Both the position numbers and the translations under genes were made by a program. From an uncultured Mollicutes bacterium (GTDB taxonomy: Bacteria > Bacillota_I > Bacilli_A > RFN20 > CAG-826): a stretch of DNA of 28,904 bases. The stretch spans positions 1-28,904 of the forward strand of contig CALBGF010000244.1 in assembly GCA_937893635.1 (NCBI GenBank), read 5' to 3'. Below, one piece after another: positions 21,194-28,904 of this stretch. The notes beneath the pieces were generated by a model. That model did not search any database. It was given only the letters and a program-made list of their open reading frames with translations, and had not been told where the DNA came from. Positions within the stretch are counted from its first letter, which is position 1; the number at the start of each line of letters is the position of its first letter.

Positions 21194-23377
21194 ATGGATA
21201 ATCAAATTCATCATACTTTTGATCAAGTAAAAGAATTATATTGTCAATATATAAAAAATGAAGACGACCGCAAAAAAATTGAAGAAGCTTATGATATTGT
21301 AAGAGTACAACATGATGGTCAATTACGTAAATCAGGGGAACCTTATATTAATCATTTAATAGAAGTTGCCTATATTTTAGCATCCCTTCATGCCGGACCT
21401 GCAACAATCATTGGTGGTTTACTTCATGATGTTGTTGAAGATACTGATTACCCATTAAGTGAAATAGAAAAAAGATTTGGTAAAGATGTTTGTTTTTTAG
21501 TAGATTCGGTTACTAAAATTCAAAGAATGAAATTATCAAAAAAATATAGTGAAAATTTTGAAGCTGAAGATCATAAAAAGATATTCTTAGGTATGGCAAA
21601 AGATATCCGTGTTATTATTATCAAATTAGCGGATCGTCTCCATAATATGCGTACTTTAGAATACTTATCTAAAGAACGTCAACAAGCATTATCTAAAGAA
21701 ACCCTTGAGGTATTCGCACCTATTGCTCACCGCTTAGGTATGAATACTATTCAAAGAGAACTAGAAGATATATGTTTATCTTATTTAGAACCAGAAAAAT
21801 ATGAGGAAATTAAAGCATTAATTGCAACAAGAATTAAAAATAGAGAAGAAAATCTTATTCAATTAAAGAAACGTATCGCAGATATGTTATATGAAAAAAA
21901 TATTCCAGTTTTAGAAATTGAATCTAGATATAAATCTATTTATTCAGTTTACAAAAAGATGTATGAAAAAGGCCGTAGTTTTGATGAAATTTATGACATT
22001 ATGGCTTTAAGAATTATTACTAAAACTGAAATAAATTGTTATGAAATTTTAGGCTTTATTCACCAATTATATAAGCCCGTTGTGGGCCGTTTTAAAGATT
22101 ATATTGCTATGCCTAAACCAAATATGTATCAATCACTTCATACCACTATTGTAACAGGTGAAGGATTATTCTTTGAAATCCAAATTCGTACTAAAGAAAT
22201 GGATGAAATCGCCGAAGATGGTATCGCTGCGCACTGGAGATATAAAGAAAATAGTAATTACAATCCGCAAAAAGAACAAAAAGAAATCGCCGAAAAATTA
22301 CACTGGTTTAAAGATTTCGTATCAATGTCAAGTGAGATGTCTGATGATGCAAAAGCATATATGGATTCTTTAACCCATGATATTTTTGACGCAAATGTCT
22401 ATGTATTTACTCCAAAAGGTAAAGTAATTGATTTACCTAATGGTTCTACACCTTTAGATTTTGCTTATCGCATTCACACTAATGTTGGTGATACAACAGT
22501 AGGTGCATTAGTAAATAACGTTTTAGTACCTTTAGGAACTGTTTTAAAAACTGGTGATATGGTCGAAATTAAAACATCCAAAACTTCACCTGGACCTAAC
22601 GAAGGTTGGCTAAAACTAGTTTATACGACATCCGCCAAAAACCATATTCGTAAATTCTTAAAAGAGAAAAATGCTGATGCGATGCGTGATGATAAGATTG
22701 CTAAAGGAAAAGTAGCTATATTTGATGCTTTTAGAGATCGTGGAATCGAAGAAAAAGAAGCGCTTGAATTATTAAATACGCAAAAAGTTTTTGATAATTA
22801 TGGAGTTGATTCTCTTGATGATTTATTTATTGCTATTTCTAATCGTAATCCTGCCGCGGGTAATGTTATTGAATTCTTAAATATCAAAAAGAAAACAAAC
22901 TTAGTATTTGCTAAAGCAAGAAATGATAAAGATAGTGATAATCCAATTTTAGTTAAAAATGCTGGTAAAGTCGCTATTAACTTAGGATCTTGTTGTACTC
23001 CAATTCCTGGCGATGATATTGTTGGTTATATCACTAAAGGAAAAGGTATTACTATTCATAGACGTGAATGTCCTAATATTAAAGATGGAAAACGTTTAGT
23101 GGAAGTATTTTGGAATGAAAACTTAAAAGAACAAACATATCCTGTTGATATAACAATGGAATGTACGGATCGTAACAACTTATTAATGGATATTATGACT
23201 GCTTTTTCAATACATAAGATTAGTGTTACTAATATATCTGCTAAATCGCATAAAACAACACTTACCGCTACAATAACAGCGACAATTTTATTAAAAAATA
23301 ATAATGAATATGAAAATATCAAAAATGTTTTATTAAACGTTAATGGCGTTTATGAAGTTAATAGAACTATTCATTAA
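21194..23377 (+). CDS. rel: Bifunctional (p)ppGpp synthetase/hydrolase Rel
   Basis: 727 residues with all long-RSH domains. The HD hydrolase keeps H54 and the HD pair H78-D79 in LLHDVVEDTD, so it should degrade (p)ppGpp. The synthetase has ESRYKSIYSVYKKM and GRFKDYIAMPKPN-YQSLHT. A TGS domain follows (about 395-455, VFTPKGKVIDLPNGSTPLDFA). The Cys-rich region (GSCCTPIPGD and HRRECPN) and a C-terminal ACT domain complete the ribosome-sensing half. It sets stringent-response alarmone levels on stalled ribosomes. GAGGTGAT precedes ATG 21194. The dtd gene that follows rel in Bacillus is missing. Confidence 0.97.
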   Translation: MDNQIHHTFDQVKELYCQYIKNEDDRKKIEEAYDIVRVQHDGQLRKSGEPYINHLIEVAYILASLHAGPATIIGGLLHDVVEDTDYPLSEIEKRFGKDVCFLVDSVTKIQRMKLSKKYSENFEAEDHKKIFLGMAKDIRVIIIKLADRLHNMRTLEYLSKERQQALSKETLEVFAPIAHRLGMNTIQRELEDICLSYLEPEKYEEIKALIATRIKNREENLIQLKKRIADMLYEKNIPVLEIESRYKSIYSVYKKMYEKGRSFDEIYDIMALRIITKTEINCYEILGFIHQLYKPVVGRFKDYIAMPKPNMYQSLHTTIVTGEGLFFEIQIRTKEMDEIAEDGIAAHWRYKENSNYNPQKEQKEIAEKLHWFKDFVSMSSEMSDDAKAYMDSLTHDIFDANVYVFTPKGKVIDLPNGSTPLDFAYRIHTNVGDTTVGALVNNVLVPLGTVLKTGDMVEIKTSKTSPGPNEGWLKLVYTTSAKNHIRKFLKEKNADAMRDDKIAKGKVAIFDAFRDRGIEEKEALELLNTQKVFDNYGVDSLDDLFIAISNRNPAAGNVIEFLNIKKKTNLVFAKARNDKDSDNPILVKNAGKVAINLGSCCTPIPGDDIVGYITKGKGITIHRRECPNIKDGKRLVEVFWNENLKEQTYPVDITMECTDRNNLLMDIMTAFSIHKISVTNISAKSHKTTLTATITATILLKNNNEYENIKNVLLNVNGVYEVNRTIH

Positions 23378-23390
23378 CAACAAAAAAATT

Positions 23391-23421
23391 AAGAACAAAG
23401 GCAAAATTTGTTCTTTTTTTT
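23391..23421 (+). terminator. Intrinsic terminator after rel
   Basis: Perfect 9-bp stem AAGAACAAA (23391-23399) and TTTGTTCTT (23407-23415) with a 7-base loop and a long T run. It closes the apt-rel unit 14 bases after the rel stop. Confidence 0.9.
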
Positions 23422-23463
23422 ATGAGTTAGCCAATTTTTTAATGAAAAAAGAAAGCAGTTTGA

Positions 23464-23493
23464 TTGACTTTATAATATTTGAAATATTATAAT
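23464..23493 (+). promoter_or_regulatory. Promoter of the hisS-aspS T-box transcript
   Basis: TTGACT (23464-23469) and a perfect TATAAT (23488-23493) are separated by 18 bases. The start would be near 23500. The 346-base gap between rel and hisS holds the rel terminator, this promoter and the T-box leader. Confidence 0.75.
23470..23492. repeat. Perfect 11-bp inverted repeat inside the hisS promoter
   Basis: TTATAATATTT (23470-23480) and AAATATTATAA (23482-23492) are exact inverted copies around a single G. The palindrome fills the spacer and covers most of the -10 element. It could be an operator, but its pure AT content makes chance a real alternative. Confidence 0.5.
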
Positions 23494-23499
23494 TAATAA

Positions 23500-23710
23500 G
23501 TCAAAGAAATAGATTAGTTTTATGGTTTTATTTTAGAGAGAGTTCGCTTGGTGGAAGAGCTTATAAAATCGAAAACGGACACTATGGAGACATTTTCTTG
23601 AGTAAGTAGAGAAAACGTAAGCGGCGTTAACGCGATTCAAGTGCATAGAAATATGAATTAAGGTGGTACCGCGTTATAAACGTCCTTATGAATGGGCGTT
23701 TTTATTTTTT
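23500..23710 (+). promoter_or_regulatory. T-box riboswitch (His and possibly Asp) controlling hisS-aspS
   Basis: The T-box core AAGGTGGTACCGCG is at 23660-23673, followed by a terminator hairpin (23678-23685 with 23694-23701) and a T run. In the stem I region the candidate specifier stretch reads GGACACTA (23577-23584). It contains CAC (His, 23580-23582) overlapping GAC (Asp, 23578-23580) by one base. The downstream genes are hisS and aspS, so either or both readings make sense. Specifier placement is by eye. Confidence 0.88.
23678..23710 (+). terminator. T-box terminator hairpin before hisS
   Basis: AAACGTCC (23678-23685) pairs with GGGCGTTT (23694-23701) over 8 bp with one G-T pair, followed by a T-rich tract. 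It is the conditional terminator of the hisS-aspS T-box. The loop-side sequence is nearly the same as in the valS T-box. Confidence 0.82.
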
Positions 23711-23723
23711 TAAGGAGGAAATT

Positions 23724-25151
23724 ATGGCCATTAATATTGTAAAAGGAACACATGATATCTATGATGATGAAGCTCGTGGATTTGAGTACATCGAAATGGT
23801 ATTAAAGGCAGTTGCAGAAATGTACGCTTTTAACCAAATTCGTACTCCAATCATCGAACATACTGAATTATTTAATCGTTCTGTTGGTGAATCATCTGAT
23901 ATTGTAAGAAAAGAAATGTATACTTTCTTAGATAAAGGTGATCGTTCAATTACCTTACGTCCTGAAGTCACAGCAGGAGTAATGCGTTCAATTGTATCTA
24001 ACAAATTATACGCAACAAAAGATTTACCAATTAAAGAATTTTATATTGGACCATGTTTTAGATATGAAAGACCTCAAGCAGGTCGATATCGTCAATTTAA
24101 CCAATTTGGTGTTGAAAGCGTTGGCGTCACTAATGCTTATCAAGATGTTGAAGCCATTATGCTTGGTTATGATGCTTTAAGATTTTTAGGATTTAAAAAT
24201 GTTAAATTAAAAATTAATTCTTTAGGTGACCAAGAATCACGTGATAATTATAAAGAAGCTTTAAAAGCTTATTTTGCTAATCACATTGATGAAATGTGTG
24301 AAGATTGTAAAGAACGCTTTAAAATCAATCCTTTAAGAATTTTAGACTGCAAAGTAGAAAGTGATCAAGAAATTGCTCATAATGCGCCTAAAATGCGTGA
24401 TTATTTAAGTGAAAGTGCTAAAGAACGTTTTAAAATTGTCACAGATGCTTTAGATGAATTCCAAATCCCATATGAAATCGATGATGGTCTAGTTCGTGGA
24501 TTAGACTATTATTCACATATTATTTTTGAATTCCATTATCGCACAGAAAGTGGTATGGATTTAGGCGCAATTGGAGCAGGCGGACACTACGATAACTTAT
24601 TAAAAGAAGTTGGCGGTCCTGCTTTAGCGGGTGTAGGTTTAGCATTTGGTATTGAAAGATTATATGCAGTAATGAAAGATGATAACTTATTAAAAGATAC
24701 AGCTTTAAAAACTGATTTATATGTAATGCCAATTGGCGAAAAATGTGTTAAAAATGCTTTATCAGTAGCAGAATACTTAAGAGCTAATGCTTATAAAGTA
24801 GAAGTATGCTTGGAGAATAAATCATTTAAACAATTATTTAAACGCGCTGAAAACGCTAATGCACAACTTGCTGTTATCATTGGTGAAAATGAAGTAGAAA
24901 AAGATGAAGTTGTATTAAAAGACTTACATACTCAAAAACAAGTAAACATTCCTTTAGCTAATTTAATTGATACATTAGATATGATGTTTAATGATTATGA
25001 AGAGGAAGAACATCATGATTGTTGTTGCGGACATGATCACGAACATGAATGCGGATGTGGACATCATCATGAAGAAGATGAAGAGGAAGAATATTGTGAG
25101 GAAGAAGATGGACATGAATGTTGCTGCCATCATCACCATCACGAAGAATAG
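23724..25151 (+). CDS. hisS: Histidyl-tRNA synthetase with a His/Cys/acidic C-terminal tail
   Basis: 475 residues; class II synthetase that charges tRNA-His. The catalytic core starts AINIVKGTHDIYDDEA. Motif 2 is FRYERPQAGRYRQFNQ, the histidine-specific segment is GLVRGLDYYSHIIFEF, and motif 3 includes GVGLAFGIERL. The anticodon-binding domain is at about 330-420. After the normal end comes an unusual tail (426-475): 14 His, 9 Cys and 22 Asp/Glu among 50 residues, including HHDCCCGHDHEHECGCGHHH and a final CCCHHHHHEE. It looks like a metal-binding tail. ATG 23724 follows AAGGAGG; an earlier in-frame start at 23688 lies in the T-box terminator. AspS begins 10 bases after its stop. Confidence 0.97.
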   Translation: MAINIVKGTHDIYDDEARGFEYIEMVLKAVAEMYAFNQIRTPIIEHTELFNRSVGESSDIVRKEMYTFLDKGDRSITLRPEVTAGVMRSIVSNKLYATKDLPIKEFYIGPCFRYERPQAGRYRQFNQFGVESVGVTNAYQDVEAIMLGYDALRFLGFKNVKLKINSLGDQESRDNYKEALKAYFANHIDEMCEDCKERFKINPLRILDCKVESDQEIAHNAPKMRDYLSESAKERFKIVTDALDEFQIPYEIDDGLVRGLDYYSHIIFEFHYRTESGMDLGAIGAGGHYDNLLKEVGGPALAGVGLAFGIERLYAVMKDDNLLKDTALKTDLYVMPIGEKCVKNALSVAEYLRANAYKVEVCLENKSFKQLFKRAENANAQLAVIIGENEVEKDEVVLKDLHTQKQVNIPLANLIDTLDMMFNDYEEEEHHDCCCGHDHEHECGCGHHHEEDEEEEYCEEEDGHECCCHHHHHEE

Positions 25152-25160
25152 GAGTTAATT

Positions 25161-26900
25161 ATGGAACGTACACATTATAATGGCCGCTTAGGATTAGAAG
25201 AAGTCGGCCAAAAAGTTACCTTACTAGGCTGGGTTCATAAATGGAGAAATTTAGGCTCTATTATGTTTATTGATTTGCGTGATAAAACTGGTATTGTTCA
25301 AGTTATGGTTAATACCGATAAAATAACTGATTTACCAGATATCCGTAATGAATATGTTATCCAAGTATTTGGTGAAGTAGCAAAAAAAGAAGTTGAAAAC
25401 ACTAAATTAAAAACTGGTAAAATTGAAGTCGTTGCTTCAAAAATCATTTTAATCAATGAAGCACAAACTACTCCAATGATTATTGATGATAATACCGATG
25501 CTTTAGAAGATACACGTCTAAAATATCGTTATTTAGACTTAAGAAGACCTTGTATGCAAGAAATATTACGTACAAGAGCAAAAATTGTTAAAGCTGTTCA
25601 TGAATATTTAGATGCTCATGAATTCTTAGAAGTAGAAACACCAATTTTATGTTTATCTACTCCAGAAGGAGCAAGAGACTACTTAGTTCCTTCTCGAATT
25701 CACAAAGGACATTTCTACGCTTTACCGCAATCACCACAAATCTATAAACAATTATTAATGGTTGGTGGTATTGAAAGATATTACCAAGTAGCGCGTTGTT
25801 TCCGTGATGAAGATTTACGTGCTGATCGTCAACCTGATTTTACGCAAATTGATATTGAAACATCTTTCTTGGATCAAGAAGAGTTCTTAACATTAATGGA
25901 AGGATTAATTGCCAAAATCATGTTAGATGTTAAAGGCATTAAGATTGATTTACCTTTAAGACGTATGGAATATGATGAAGCAGTTAATGTATATGGTAGC
26001 GATAAACCTGATACACGATTTGGAATGCATTTAGTAGATGTTAAATCAATATTTAATAATTCCGCTTTCGAAGCATTTAAAAATGCAAAATTTATGAAAG
26101 CAATTGTTGTTCCAGGTGTTGCTAATATTACATCTAGAAAAGTAATCGATGAACTTAATATGCAAGCTAAAAAGTTCTCTTTACATGGCGTAACTGTCTT
26201 AAAAGTTGAAAACGATGAATTAGTGGGTTCATTCACTAAATATTTAAGTGAAGAAGAAAAAGTAGCATTAAAAACAACATTAAACTATAACAATAATGAT
26301 ATTATTATTATGGCTGCAAGCGATAATAACACTAATGTATGCTTCGGTTTAGGTTCTATTAGAAGTAATTATGCTAAACAATTAGGATTTATTAAACCTG
26401 ATACTTATGACCTATTATGGGTTGTTCACTGGCCATTATTTGAATATAGCGAAACCGAACATCGTTATGTCTCAAATCACCATCCATTCACTCGTCCATG
26501 TGATGAAGACTTAAAATATTTAGATACTGATCCAAGCAAAGTATATGCACAAGCTTATGATATCGTATTTAATGGTTATGAAGCCGGTGGTGGTTCATTA
26601 AGAATCTATGATGGAAAAGTACAAAAAAAGATCTTTGAAGTCTTAGGATTAACTGATGAAGATATTAAAAACAAATTTGGTTTCTTCATTAATGCTTTCA
26701 ATTATGGAACACCTCCACATGGTGGTATGGCATTTGGCTTAGACCGTTTAACGATGATTCTTGCTGGTACAAATAACATTCGTGATGTAATTGCTTTCCC
26801 TAAGAATTTATCAGCGGTTTGCCCAATGTCAAATGCACCTCAACCAGTTGATGAACAACAATTAAAAGATTTACATATTAAAATTGCTGATGAAGACTAA
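25161..26900 (+). CDS. aspS: Aspartyl-tRNA synthetase
   Basis: 579 residues, bacterial-type class IIb enzyme. The N-terminal OB-fold anticodon-binding domain (1-~105) has VTLLGWVHKWRNLG and FIDLRDKTGIVQVM. Motif 2 is FRDEDLRADRQPDFTQID. The bacterial GAD insertion domain spans about 285-410, and motif 3 includes GLDRLTMILAG. Whether it charges tRNA-Asn too cannot be told from here. The AGGAG site (25150-25154) overlaps the hisS stop codon, 6 bases before ATG 25161, so its translation is close-coupled to the end of the hisS tail. Confidence 0.97.
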   Translation: MERTHYNGRLGLEEVGQKVTLLGWVHKWRNLGSIMFIDLRDKTGIVQVMVNTDKITDLPDIRNEYVIQVFGEVAKKEVENTKLKTGKIEVVASKIILINEAQTTPMIIDDNTDALEDTRLKYRYLDLRRPCMQEILRTRAKIVKAVHEYLDAHEFLEVETPILCLSTPEGARDYLVPSRIHKGHFYALPQSPQIYKQLLMVGGIERYYQVARCFRDEDLRADRQPDFTQIDIETSFLDQEEFLTLMEGLIAKIMLDVKGIKIDLPLRRMEYDEAVNVYGSDKPDTRFGMHLVDVKSIFNNSAFEAFKNAKFMKAIVVPGVANITSRKVIDELNMQAKKFSLHGVTVLKVENDELVGSFTKYLSEEEKVALKTTLNYNNNDIIIMAASDNNTNVCFGLGSIRSNYAKQLGFIKPDTYDLLWVVHWPLFEYSETEHRYVSNHHPFTRPCDEDLKYLDTDPSKVYAQAYDIVFNGYEAGGGSLRIYDGKVQKKIFEVLGLTDEDIKNKFGFFINAFNYGTPPHGGMAFGLDRLTMILAGTNNIRDVIAFPKNLSAVCPMSNAPQPVDEQQLKDLHIKIADED

Positions 26901-26927
26901 AACTAATTATTGAAAGGAAATTTAACA

Positions 26928-28904
26928 ATGAACAAAGATGATCAACTTTGCGTAGCAGCGATTAGAGCTACATGTATTGACGGAATTAACAAAGCAAAAT
27001 CTGGACACCCAGGTATGGCTTTAGGAAGTGCACCAATTTTATATACTTTATTTACAAGACATTTAGTTAGTGCTCCAACTTACCCAAATTGGATTAATCG
27101 CGATCGATTTGTCTTAAGTGCTGGACATGCTTCTATGCTTTTATACACAGTTTTACATTTTGCCGGATATCAAATTACTCTTGATGATTTGAAAAACTTC
27201 CGTCAACTTGACTCATTAACTCCTGGTCACCCAGAATACCGCCATACCCCGGGCATTGATGCAACATCAGGACCATTAGGACAAGGTATTGCGCAAGCTG
27301 TTGGTATTGCTTTAGCGGAACGTTCTTTAGGGGCCATGTATGAAGAAGGAAATCAAGTATTTAATCATTATACATATGCTTTATGCGGTGATGGTTGCTT
27401 AGAAGAAGGATTATCTCAAGAGGCAATTTCTTTTGCAGGTATTCAAAAACTAAATAAATTAATTTTACTTTATGATAGTAATAAAGTTACTCTTGATGGT
27501 GATTTAGATTTATCAAGTAATGAAGATACGAAAAAACGTTTTGCTTCTTGTCATTGGAATGTTTTAGAAGTTAATGATGGTAATGATGTTGACGCGATTG
27601 ATAACGCTATTAAAAAAGCAAAAAAATCAAAAGATAAACCAACACTTATTATCGTTCATACTATTATTGGTTATGGCTCTAAAAACGAAAACACATGTAA
27701 AGTACATGGCGCTCCATTAGGAGATGAAGATGGTGCTTTAGCTAAACAAAAATATGGTTATAACTATGCACCTTGGGAAATTCCTGAAACTGTTTATGAA
27801 ACATTTAGAAATACTTTCATTGCTCGTGGTAATAAAGCTATTAAGAAATGGGAACGTACATTTAAAGCTTACAAAAAGACTCATTTAGCGGAAGCTACAC
27901 GTATTGAAGAAACTATTGATAATGATGTAAGCAAATATGTATTTAAAGAATTACCAGTATTTAATGATGATTTTAAAGATTCAACACGTAATACATCACA
28001 AGCTATTTTAAATATTTTAAATAAAGAAGTCTTTAATCTTATTGGTGGATCCGCAGACGTTGCAAAATCCGTTTGTACTATCATTAAAGATGAAAAAAAT
28101 TGTACTCCAGAAACTCCTGAAGGACGTAATATTAACTTCGGAATCCGTGAATTTGCGATGGCCTGCATTCAAAATGGTATGTTACTTCATGGTGGACTTC
28201 GTACTTATGTCGGATGTTTCTTAGTATTCTCTGATTATATGAAATCCGCAATTAGAATGTCAGCGTTATCTAAATTACCTGCTATATATTTATTCTCACA
28301 TGATTCAATTGCGGTAGGAGAAGATGGACCAACTCATCAACCAATCGAACAATTAGCAATGTTACGCGCTATGCCTAACGTTGATGTTATCCGTCCTTGT
28401 GATGCAACAGAAACTGCTGCTGCATGGAAATTAGGACTATTATCAAGTGAAACACCAACTGCAATTATCTTATCACGTCAAGGATTACCAGAAATGAAAG
28501 CAAGTAATTATGATGGTGTTGCGCATGGTGCTTATATTGTTGGAAAAGAATTAGGTGAAAAACCAGATTCAGTTATTATTGCTACAGGTAGCGAAGTTAG
28601 CCTTGCTATGGAAGCAAAAGCTAAATTATATAACGAAGGAATTGATGTACGTATCGTATCTATGCCTTCTCAAGAATTATTCTTAAAAACTAGTAAAGAA
28701 TACCAATTAAGTGTTTTAGGAGATGATTATGATCATCGTATTTCTGTTGAAATGCTTACTACATTTGGTTGGGGAAGATTTGCAAGATTTAATATGGGGA
28801 TTGATAGTTTTGGTACCTCTGCACCTGCTAATGACGCAATTAAATCATTTGGATTTACTAGTGATGCACTAGTTGATTTAGTCAAAAAAGTCGTTGGTAA
28901 ATAA
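26928..28904 (+). CDS. tkt: Transketolase
   Basis: 658 residues, the normal length; the stop codon is the last triplet of the window, so the gene is complete. It is a thiamine-diphosphate enzyme of the non-oxidative pentose phosphate pathway that moves two-carbon units between sugar phosphates. Visible signatures are KSGHPGMALGSAP near the N-terminus, GDGCLEEGLSQEA for cofactor and metal binding, and GEDGPTHQPIEQLAMLRAMPN with the catalytic His region in the second half. ATG 26928 is chosen over an in-frame TTG at 26910, since AAAGGA (26913-26918) precedes the ATG. Only 27 bases, with no promoter or terminator, separate it from aspS. Confidence 0.96.
   Translation: MNKDDQLCVAAIRATCIDGINKAKSGHPGMALGSAPILYTLFTRHLVSAPTYPNWINRDRFVLSAGHASMLLYTVLHFAGYQITLDDLKNFRQLDSLTPGHPEYRHTPGIDATSGPLGQGIAQAVGIALAERSLGAMYEEGNQVFNHYTYALCGDGCLEEGLSQEAISFAGIQKLNKLILLYDSNKVTLDGDLDLSSNEDTKKRFASCHWNVLEVNDGNDVDAIDNAIKKAKKSKDKPTLIIVHTIIGYGSKNENTCKVHGAPLGDEDGALAKQKYGYNYAPWEIPETVYETFRNTFIARGNKAIKKWERTFKAYKKTHLAEATRIEETIDNDVSKYVFKELPVFNDDFKDSTRNTSQAILNILNKEVFNLIGGSADVAKSVCTIIKDEKNCTPETPEGRNINFGIREFAMACIQNGMLLHGGLRTYVGCFLVFSDYMKSAIRMSALSKLPAIYLFSHDSIAVGEDGPTHQPIEQLAMLRAMPNVDVIRPCDATETAAAWKLGLLSSETPTAIILSRQGLPEMKASNYDGVAHGAYIVGKELGEKPDSVIIATGSEVSLAMEAKAKLYNEGIDVRIVSMPSQELFLKTSKEYQLSVLGDDYDHRISVEMLTTFGWGRFARFNMGIDSFGTSAPANDAIKSFGFTSDALVDLVKKVVGK

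Noticed and set aside
25874..26236. 120-codon minus-strand frame inside aspS
   Set aside because: Opposite-strand shadow of the GAD domain of aspS.
1..28904. Mycoplasma-type code with TGA as tryptophan
   Set aside because: TGA ends radC, the SpoIVFB-like gene and ruvA at the expected family lengths, and Trp is encoded by TGG throughout.

Overview
The window is a 28.9 kb, AT-rich, gene-dense chromosomal segment of a Bacillota (low-GC Gram-positive) bacterium. Gene content and order match the well-known Bacillus subtilis stretch radC-mreBCD-minCD-spoIVFAB-rplU-prp-rpmA-obg, then ruvAB, yrzE-yrbG-spoVB-secDF, recJ-apt-rel and hisS-aspS. Many genes expected in that stretch are absent (folC, maf, mreBCD, spo0B, queA, tgt, yajC, dtd). 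TGA is a real stop (radC, the spoIVFB-like gene and ruvA end with it) and Trp is TGG, so this is not a code-4 Mycoplasma. A reduced gut Bacilli lineage (Erysipelotrichales, RF39 or Acholeplasma-like) is my inference from AT-richness, gene loss and lipoprotein style; no marker here fixes the taxon.

Layout. 1-3789: promoter and valine T-box, valS, a small double-glycine-leader peptide and radC. 3841-6383: minC, minD and a SpoIVFA/SpoIVFB-like membrane regulator and protease pair. 6458-7543: promoter, L21 leader and rplU-prp-rpmA. 7569-8901: obg. 8935-9891: an unrecognised monocistronic gene. 9937-11621: a 32-residue membrane peptide and ruvAB. 11591-13970: a YrzE-like membrane protein (minus), a DUF421 protein (plus) and a SpoVB/MurJ-type flippase (minus), with overlapping convergent ends. 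14111-18344: secDF and recJ. 18361-20614: two lipoprotein transcription units that are tandem duplicates. 20669-23421: apt and rel. 23464-28904: promoter, His/Asp T-box, hisS with a metal-binding-like tail, aspS and tkt.

Most genes are housekeeping: tRNA charging, ribosome assembly, division-site placement, recombination, protein export, purine salvage and the stringent response. The unusual items are: (i) the leader-peptide gene, whose ribosome binding site is buried in the valS terminator stem; (ii) a HisRS C-terminal tail in which 45 of 50 residues are His, Cys or acidic; (iii) an overlapping GAC/CAC specifier in the hisS-aspS T-box; (iv) the duplicated lipoprotein cassettes; (v) a retained SpoIVFA/B pair where mreBCD and spo0B are missing. 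I see no CRISPR array, insertion sequence, rRNA or tRNA gene.
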